NCBI GenBank assembly: GCA_024690635.1 | Contig: JAILOW010000024.1 | Coordinates: 1 to 19,050 of the forward strand | Length of the DNA: 19,050 bases | Reading direction: 5' to 3' | Source: Butyrivibrio sp. | GTDB lineage: Bacteria > Bacillota_A > Clostridia > Lachnospirales > Lachnospiraceae | Translations under genes and position numbers: made by a program | Notes under the pieces: generated by a model | Database searches by the model: none | Seen by the model: only the letters and a program-made list of their open reading frames with translations | Told to the model about the DNA's origin: nothing | Shown: positions 15,081-19,050 of the stretch, one piece after another | Position numbering within the stretch: position 1 is the stretch's first letter | How the letters are laid out: every line of letters starts with the position of its first letter

Positions 15081-16748
15081 CTATCTTCCCAAAACAGTAA
15101 CACAATAAGCCGGAAGACTAAGAACTCCATCAGATAAAGAAGGTTCCTGTTCTCCGGTTGTTATCGCATATTTTACAGTTTCATCATCGGGAAGAGTCAG
15201 CTCTTTTGCATCTCCCGATGTATTTATGACCACCATCAGCTCTTTTGGTCCAAAGCTCTCATCCTCGGTGTTTTCCGTCTTTCTGATAAATACGGCAACG
15301 TCCTTGTCCGAAAGTTCCTCCACAGGATAGGTCCTGCCTCTTGCTATGACAGGATAGGTGTTCCTTAGGCGTATGCAGGACTTGTAGTAGTTGTAGACAG
15401 AATAAGGATCCTGCATCTGCTCATCAAGAGGCGGATACTTCATTTCAAACTTGTCCATATCGGCGGGGCCTTTGCACATGCCGGTGGTATCAGAAAGAGA
15501 CCAGTACATGGGAGCTCTCTTGTTTTCATCTTTTCCCGAGCCCTTCATACCAAGCTCTTCGCCATAATATATGAAGGCATTGCCTCCCATCAGAAGGTTC
15601 AAAGCTGCTGAAAGCTTCAGCTTGTCAGAGGCGCCCTTTCCTACGTAATAGCCTGCTGCCCTTGCCATATCGTGGTTGGTGTAAAAAGGCGCATCCACGT
15701 AGTCGGGATTTGTATTGTAAAGAAGGTCCTCGCAGTTTTTAAGAGCCTTTGGATATCTGTCCGCTCCGGAAGATCCCTTGGCAACGCCTGCTATGATGCC
15801 CTCGCTTCCTGCAAATTCAAAGTTAAAAAAGCTGTCGATACCGCTCTTGTAATACTTGGAGTAGCTTGCCATATTGCTCCAGGCTTCTCCCACCAGATAG
15901 GCATCTTCTTTTTGACCTTTCACGGTGTTATTAAGCCAGGTCATAAATTCGATGTTTTTGGAATCATCACCCGTATAATAGGAAGTTGTTGCATCTAGCC
16001 TGAATCCGTCGGTTCCATGCTCTATCCAGAACTGCGTTATATCCGAGATCTCTTTTCTGACTCTTTCACTGTCAAGGTTAAGATCCGGCATTCCCGACCA
16101 GAATCTTGCTTCATAATAGTAAGAGCTGTTCGGAAGCGGTTCGTAGCCCTCCTTTTTCTCCGGGGAAAAATTGTAATAATCAAGATAAGGGCACTCCAAA
16201 AGAGCCTTGTCCGTCACAAGACCCTCGCCCTCGTGGTTTCTCACATAATCAGAAGCCTCTTTAAACCAGGGATGCTCAGAAGATGTGTGGTTTAGGACCA
16301 AATCGATGATGACACGGATACCCCTGTCATGGCAGGCCTGTATAAGCCGGTCGTAATCATCCAGGCTTCCGTACTGCGGGTCTATATCCATGTAATCCGT
16401 AACGTCATATTTGTGATATGTAGGCGAAGGTGAAACGGGCATAAGCCAGATCTGGTTGCAGCCAAGGTCCGTATCAGTTTTATCATTGCCGTCGTTTATG
16501 TAGTCAAGCTTTTGGATAAGCCCCTGCAGGTCTCCGATCCCGTCTCCGTCGCTGTCATAAAAAGAATAGACAAACACCTCGTAAGTGGTACGGTATTCGT
16601 CGTCTATTATATTAAGAGGCGTTTCCCGGTCATTGGCGCCGGGCTCTCCGCCGTAAGTAGCGCCTGCCAAAAAAGCGCAGCCCGCAACCATTGCTGTCAT
16701 AAGAGCCGTAGCGAGTACCCCCACAAGCTCTCTGCTTACTTTTTTCAT
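15081..16748 (-). CDS. GH13 alpha-amylase-family lipoprotein
   Basis: This is a 555-residue glycoside hydrolase predicted to be anchored outside the cell. The signal sequence ends VAGC, with Cys24 as the lipidation site. A (beta/alpha)8 catalytic domain follows. DSDGDGIGD (65-73) is the usual calcium-type loop. Region I is DLVLNH (149-154), region II is DGFRLDATT with nucleophile Asp252, region III is VGEAW with acid/base Glu288, and region IV is FYTNHD with Asp360. All three catalytic carboxylates are present. The C-terminal part (about 470-555) fits the all-beta domain. Likely substrates are alpha-glucans or malto-oligosaccharides; the exact specificity is not readable. A GGGGAG site precedes the ATG at 16748. 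It could generate sugars for the importer, but no direct link is shown. Confidence 0.93.
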   Translation of the reverse strand: MKKVSRELVGVLATALMTAMVAGCAFLAGATYGGEPGANDRETPLNIIDDEYRTTYEVFVYSFYDSDGDGIGDLQGLIQKLDYINDGNDKTDTDLGCNQIWLMPVSPSPTYHKYDVTDYMDIDPQYGSLDDYDRLIQACHDRGIRVIIDLVLNHTSSEHPWFKEASDYVRNHEGEGLVTDKALLECPYLDYYNFSPEKKEGYEPLPNSSYYYEARFWSGMPDLNLDSERVRKEISDITQFWIEHGTDGFRLDATTSYYTGDDSKNIEFMTWLNNTVKGQKEDAYLVGEAWSNMASYSKYYKSGIDSFFNFEFAGSEGIIAGVAKGSSGADRYPKALKNCEDLLYNTNPDYVDAPFYTNHDMARAAGYYVGKGASDKLKLSAALNLLMGGNAFIYYGEELGMKGSGKDENKRAPMYWSLSDTTGMCKGPADMDKFEMKYPPLDEQMQDPYSVYNYYKSCIRLRNTYPVIARGRTYPVEELSDKDVAVFIRKTENTEDESFGPKELMVVINTSGDAKELTLPDDETVKYAITTGEQEPSLSDGVLSLPAYCVTVLGR

Positions 16749-16760
16749 AATATTCTCCCC

Positions 16761-16807
16761 ACTTGCATGTCAATTGCACACTCGCAAAGCTCGCAGCAAA
16801 TGCAAGT
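16761..16807 (-). promoter_or_regulatory. Inverted repeat in the GH13 5' leader
   Basis: ACTTGCAT (16807-16800) and ATGCAAGT (16768-16761) are perfect 8-bp arms, with an inner TTGC/GCAA pairing. The 3' arm ends directly against the GGGGAG ribosome-binding site. It may be an mRNA hairpin that affects translation, or an operator. No family assignment. Confidence 0.4.
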
Positions 16808-16841
16808 TTCTGTGCTTTTAACTGATAATGCATACATATTT

Positions 16842-16875
16842 ATTATATAACGCAGAGGGGATAATTGCGATTATC
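16842..16875 (-). promoter_or_regulatory. Candidate promoter and operator of the GH13 gene
   Basis: A consensus -10 TATAAT lies at 16847-16842. The -35 region is weak (TCGCAA) and is overlapped by the inverted repeat GATAAT-N4-ATTATC (16860-16875), a plausible operator. This would give a leader of about 87 bases. The 16749-16904 gap holds no gene. Confidence 0.5.
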
Positions 16876-16904
16876 TGACGCATGAAAAAAGTCAGTACAG
16901 CGTT

Positions 16905-17297
16905 TTATGCAAGTCCCAAGGTCTCTCCATAGATAAGCACTGCGTTTCTGACGCATTCCTCGCAGGGGCATAAGGGTTTTCCGTCAGTGACGGTCTTTAA
17001 GTCCTTGCATTTTATAGCGCCGCACTTTTTGCCAAACTCCTCCTGGAGCTGCCTTGTGATGCCAAGAGTTCCCTGTCCCTTTGTAGAAAGACCTGCTATC
17101 ATGCCTGCACCAATAAGCGCTCCGCAGGTTGCTTCCAGATTGCCCATACCGGCACAGAATCCGGCAGATACCTGTTTAAGCTGCTCTTCTGTAAGCTCCG
17201 TCTGGTCCGCCAGCGCAGCGGTTACTGCCTGAGCGCAGTTATACATTCCCGAAGCTTTTAATTCTACCGCCTTTTGAGCTCTTTCATTTATTGTCAT
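16905..17297 (-). CDS. C_GCAxxG_C_C family putative redox protein
   Basis: This is a 130-residue small cysteine-rich protein. Cys21 lies in MYNCAQAV, Cys48 in GFCAGMG and Cys58 in ATCGALIGAG. Then come Cys92 and Cys97 in CGAIKCKDL, and Cys110, Cys112 and Cys115 in CPCEECV. This spacing matches the C_GCAxxG_C_C family, whose members are proposed to be redox-active or metal-binding but have no established function. It overlaps the end of the Fe-S membrane protein gene by 14 bases, so the two are co-translated. It is the last gene of the redox operon. No clear terminator follows. Family assignment is good; function is unknown. Confidence 0.88.
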   Translation of the reverse strand: MTINERAQKAVELKASGMYNCAQAVTAALADQTELTEEQLKQVSAGFCAGMGNLEATCGALIGAGMIAGLSTKGQGTLGITRQLQEEFGKKCGAIKCKDLKTVTDGKPLCPCEECVRNAVLIYGETLGLA

Positions 17298-17892
17298 TTT
17301 CCCTGTTTCCTTTCTTTGCTTTGATCCTGCAGATTCCCTGTGTCATGGTCCCCATGGGGCAAAACGAGCACCAGGTTCTTTCTTTATACAGTGTCATTAC
17401 TATCAGTCCGATAAGCGTGGATGTCAGCATGAGGCTGTAAAATCCAAAACCAAACTGAGCCACCCAATCGGGGAATACACTTCCATTATAAGCCCATTTC
17501 CAGGGCACTTTAAATGTCCAAAAAAGCTTTATTGCTTTCCTAAGTGACTCCGCCCCCGAGAACACCAGATAGGTCTGAAAGATCATTGTTCCGAACATTG
17601 TCATGAAAAAGGTAAGAAATCCGTATCTGAACCATGTTGAAGAGATCCATTTTGGCGCAGGCTTTCTCCTTGAGCATTTAAGGTTCCTGCCCAGCACCCA
17701 GAAAAGCTGTCCTATTCCGCACATGTGATTGCAGAACCATTTATTGCCTCCTGCTATTGCAAAGATCAGCGGAAGTATGAAATCGATCATGCCAAGCCAG
17801 GCAAAGAGTATATTAAAAAAGCCAAGTGCAAAATAAACTATCGTCCATATCCACAGGTAGTCATACCAGTGTTTTTTCTTATTAAGAGCCAT
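17284..17892 (-). CDS. Polytopic membrane protein with 4Fe-4S-type cysteine motifs (NapH-like)
   Basis: This is a 202-residue membrane protein with about four hydrophobic segments (about 13-34, 36-48, 89-111 and 150-170). Two cysteine clusters sit near the membrane face: Cys54-x3-Cys58 with Cys73, and Cys175-x2-Cys178-Pro with Cys188. These resemble the Fer4_5 motifs of NapH/NosR-type electron-transfer proteins, but the C-terminal ferredoxin domain of NapH is absent; the separate ferredoxin gene just upstream may replace it. The frame is open back to 17970, but the ATG at 17892 has GGGAGG 7 bases upstream and starts at the end of the ferredoxin gene (11-base overlap), so I choose it. It probably passes electrons between ferredoxin and a membrane or outside acceptor; this is inference. 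Confidence 0.82.
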   Translation of the reverse strand: MALNKKKHWYDYLWIWTIVYFALGFFNILFAWLGMIDFILPLIFAIAGGNKWFCNHMCGIGQLFWVLGRNLKCSRRKPAPKWISSTWFRYGFLTFFMTMFGTMIFQTYLVFSGAESLRKAIKLFWTFKVPWKWAYNGSVFPDWVAQFGFGFYSLMLTSTLIGLIVMTLYKERTWCSFCPMGTMTQGICRIKAKKGNRENDNK

Positions 17893-18079
17893 ACGCCACC
17901 TCCCTGATCTTAATTGAACCTGCCGGGCATGCCTTCTCGCAGATGCCGCAGCCCACGCATTTTTCAGCATTCACCACCGCATAACATCCTCTGAAGATCT
18001 CTATCGCCCCTCTTGGGCACTGCAGCGCACATACTCCGCAGGCAACACATCTTTTTATGTCATTAGCTGCCTTTATCAT
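17882..18079 (-). CDS. 2[4Fe-4S] ferredoxin
   Basis: This is a 65-residue bacterial-type ferredoxin. Two full CxxCxxCxxxCP motifs are present: Cys11, 14, 17 and 21, and Cys41, 44, 47 and 51. Each is followed by a Gly-containing turn. An extra Cys32 lies between them. It is the first gene of a three-gene operon; its end overlaps the membrane-protein start by 11 bases. The likely ribosome-binding site, GGGAG, is 11 bases before the ATG, a slightly long spacing. It probably donates or accepts electrons for the membrane partner. The HxlR gene is divergent from it. Confidence 0.92.
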   Translation of the reverse strand: MIKAANDIKRCVACGVCALQCPRGAIEIFRGCYAVVNAEKCVGCGICEKACPAGSIKIREVAYGS

Positions 18080-18150
18080 TTTTACAGGTGCTCCCTTCTT
18101 GTTATTGATATTTTTGGTTATTAACTGTTACTATCAACCTGCCTGGTTTC

Positions 18151-18222
18151 TTTTATTCTTTTATTCTTTTATTCTTTTATTCTTCCATTCTTTTATTCTT
18201 TTATTCATTTATTCTTTTATTT
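18151..18222. repeat. 8-bp tandem repeat tract, unit TTTTATTC
   Basis: Nine consecutive 8-base units run without gaps; units 1-4, 6 and 7 are exact, and units 5, 8 and 9 differ by one or two bases (TTCCATTC, ATTTATTC, TTTTATTT). The tract lies in the 249-base intergenic region between the divergent ferredoxin and HxlR genes, upstream of the HxlR promoter. Copy number may vary by replication slippage. Confidence 0.9.
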
Positions 18223-18237
18223 TACTTTTATGGATAC

Positions 18238-18266
18238 TTGCTTTTTCTGTCCGATTTTTTTATTAT
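18238..18266 (+). promoter_or_regulatory. Predicted SigA-type promoter of the HxlR gene
   Basis: A -35 TTGCTT (18238-18243), a 17-base spacer and a -10 TATTAT (18261-18266) face the HxlR gene. They begin 16 bases after the tandem repeat tract. Confidence 0.6.
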
Positions 18267-18268
18267 AT

Positions 18269-18289
18269 TTGGTATATTTTATATATCAA
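18269..18289. promoter_or_regulatory. Candidate HxlR operator (imperfect inverted repeat)
   Basis: Half-sites TTG-N-TATAT and ATATA-N-CAA are arranged symmetrically over 21 bases, just after the -10 box and over the predicted start point. The position suits autorepression by the HxlR protein. The sequence is AT-rich, so support is moderate. Confidence 0.4.
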
Positions 18290-18328
18290 GTACGCAGATT
18301 AAATTGACCTGGTAAGGAAAAAGATACT

Positions 18329-18673
18329 ATGAGAAAAAAAGAGAACAAAGAACCCTTATGCGAAGACATCGCAGGAAAAGATTGCGGATTAAAAAGAGTC
18401 ATCGATACTGTCGGCGGCAAATGGAAGATCATGATCCTGTGCATCATCGACAATAACGAGATCGTGCGCTACGGCGAGCTTCGCCGCTCCATACACGGCA
18501 TCACCAACACCATGCTGGCCAACTCCTTAAAAGAACTGGAAGCAGACGGCCTCGTGGAGCGAAAGCAATACGACGAGATGCCCGTAAGAGTTGAATACAA
18601 CCTCACTCCAAAAACAAAAAGCCTCATCCCTATCCTTATGGAGCTGAAGAAATGGGGCGAGGATAATCTGTGA
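18329..18673 (+). CDS. HxlR-family winged-helix transcriptional regulator
   Basis: This is a 114-residue cytoplasmic DNA-binding protein. The HxlR signature is clear: CGLKRVIDTVGGKWKIMIL near 19-37, RYGELRRSIHGITNTMLANSLKELEADGLVER near 47-78 (recognition helix and turn), and YNLTPKTKSLIPILMELKKWG in the wing and C-terminal helix. Cys11, Cys19 and Cys38 are present; the Cys at the Cys19 position is common in the family and some HxlR proteins sense redox or electrophile stress through cysteines. The ribosome-binding site AAGGAAA lies 10 bases upstream of the ATG. It is divergent from the ferredoxin operon, so it may control both. The inducer is not known. Confidence 0.9.
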   Translation: MRKKENKEPLCEDIAGKDCGLKRVIDTVGGKWKIMILCIIDNNEIVRYGELRRSIHGITNTMLANSLKELEADGLVERKQYDEMPVRVEYNLTPKTKSLIPILMELKKWGEDNL

Positions 18674-18776
18674 GTTTTGTAAAGTTATTGCGAAATCGTA
18701 TGAAAAAACTATAATGCTTATGACGCTGAAAAAAGCTCAATTCTCTGGCCTTTGTCCTATGAAGTCAGTTTTTCAT

Positions 18777-18902
18777 TCACAACCACCCTTTTTTGCAGGA
18801 AATTAGGATGGTCAGCACAATTTCTGCGTACATTTCGCCCAAGCAAACCTTCTTTTCTAACAAATTTATATCTTTTTTGGGTCCATATGACAAAATATCC
18901 AT
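18777..18902 (-). CDS. Possible 41-residue small ORF, unrecognised
   Basis: An ATG at 18902 opens a 41-codon frame ending in TGA at 18777. It is preceded by AGGGTGG, which could serve as a ribosome-binding site, and this lies inside one of the 13-bp repeats. The product would start [18 protein letters not shown] and has a short hydrophobic stretch near residues 26-35. I recognise no family. It may be chance or part of a repeated element. Confidence 0.2.
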   Translation of the reverse strand: MDILSYGPKKDINLLEKKVCLGEMYAEIVLTILISCKKGWL

Positions 18903-18917
18903 TTCAACCACCCTTTT
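18780..18917. repeat. 13-bp direct repeat pair before the polC fragment
   Basis: CAACCACCCTTTT occurs at 18780-18792 and 18905-18917, 125 bases apart. The second copy ends 2 bases before the sequence that encodes PolC-like residues. In the gene-poor stretch 18674-18917 I see no other supported feature apart from the small ORF between the copies. Confidence 0.75.
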
Positions 18918-18919
18918 CC

Positions 18920-19050
18920 TTCAAGACCATGGAGTCGGCTCGTAAGGGTAAAGGCCTTACTCCCGAGATGGAAGAGGCGATGGTGGCAGCGGGAGTTCCC
19001 GACTGGTACATCTGGTCCTGCAAGAAGATCAAGTACATGTTCCCCAAGGC
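18920..19050 (+). pseudogene. polC: 5'-truncated polC fragment (DNA polymerase III alpha, Gram-positive type)
   Basis: From TTC at 18920 the frame reads [17 protein letters not shown], then [18 protein letters not shown] to the window edge. This matches the conserved late part of Gram-positive PolC ([24 protein letters not shown]), which lies roughly 200 residues before the C-terminus of a protein of about 1,400 residues. The upstream sequence is open in frame from 18704, with an ATG at 18887, but does not look like PolC and is AT-rich, whereas the fragment is GC-richer. Over 1,000 N-terminal residues, including the exonuclease and most of the polymerase domain, are therefore missing. It could be a real gene remnant, a recombination product or an assembly join. 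The right end lies outside the window. Confidence 0.7.

Noticed and set aside
16768..16773. TTGACA on the minus strand just before the GH13 gene as a -35 box
   Set aside because: It lies only 20 bases from the ATG, leaving no room for a -10 box and start point.
16870..16892. CTGAC/GTCAG hairpin after the C_GCAxxG_C_C gene as a terminator
   Set aside because: The stem is only 5 bp with an 11-base loop, and the T-run is in the loop, not after the stem.
17893..17970. Upstream start for the Fe-S membrane protein (26 extra residues)
   Set aside because: The extra residues overlap the ferredoxin gene in another frame, are Arg-rich and unlike a membrane-protein start; the ATG at 17892 has a good GGGAGG site.
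18151..18222. Tandem repeats as a CRISPR array
   Set aside because: Units are 8 bases with no spacers and there are no cas genes nearby.

Overview
The window looks like chromosomal DNA of an anaerobic, low-to-moderate GC Firmicute, most likely a Lachnospiraceae relative (Butyrivibrio-like). This rests on the infC-rpmI-rplT operon with a transcription attenuator, a PolC-type polymerase sequence, a YesM/YesN two-component pair, oligoendopeptidase F, and clostridial ferredoxin genes. The genus is an inference. Almost everything is on the minus strand; only the HxlR regulator (18329-18673) and a polC fragment at the right edge are on the plus strand.

Layout from left to right. (1) 1-1295 is pepD, a dipeptidase cut by the window edge, with its own promoter. 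(2) 1479-2846 is the translation operon infC-rpmI-rplT. It has a consensus promoter, an L20-type leader ending in an intrinsic terminator just before infC, and a strong terminator after rplT. infC most likely starts at ATT. (3) 2865-8684 is a complete sugar ABC importer of the YtfQ-YtfR-YtfT-YjfF type, with two solute-binding lipoproteins: one first in the operon, upstream of an intrinsic terminator, and one last. (4) 8844-11782 is the two-component system (AraC-type response regulator, then LytS/YesM-type kinase), directly upstream of the importer it probably controls. (5) 11803-16748 holds a VanZ-like membrane protein, oligoendopeptidase F, a HAD-family protein and a GH13 alpha-amylase-like lipoprotein, tightly spaced and possibly one long transcript from a promoter near 16842. 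(6) 16905-18079 is a compact overlapping redox operon: a 2[4Fe-4S] ferredoxin, a polytopic NapH-like Fe-S membrane protein and a C_GCAxxG_C_C protein. It is divergent from a Cys-containing HxlR regulator, with an 8-bp tandem repeat tract between them. (7) 18674-19050 is AT-rich sequence with a 13-bp direct repeat; the second copy abuts a 5'-truncated segment encoding part of the C-terminal region of PolC.

How the genes work together: the GH13 lipoprotein could release oligosaccharides or sugars at the cell surface, the two-component system could sense the need for sugar, and the two binding proteins would feed the YtfR/YtfT/YjfF channel. The attenuator after the first binding protein would give more binding protein than membrane components. 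PepD and PepF add peptide turnover. The redox operon is the least characterised gene set here and the best candidate for an undescribed system; the polC junction is the clearest structural anomaly.
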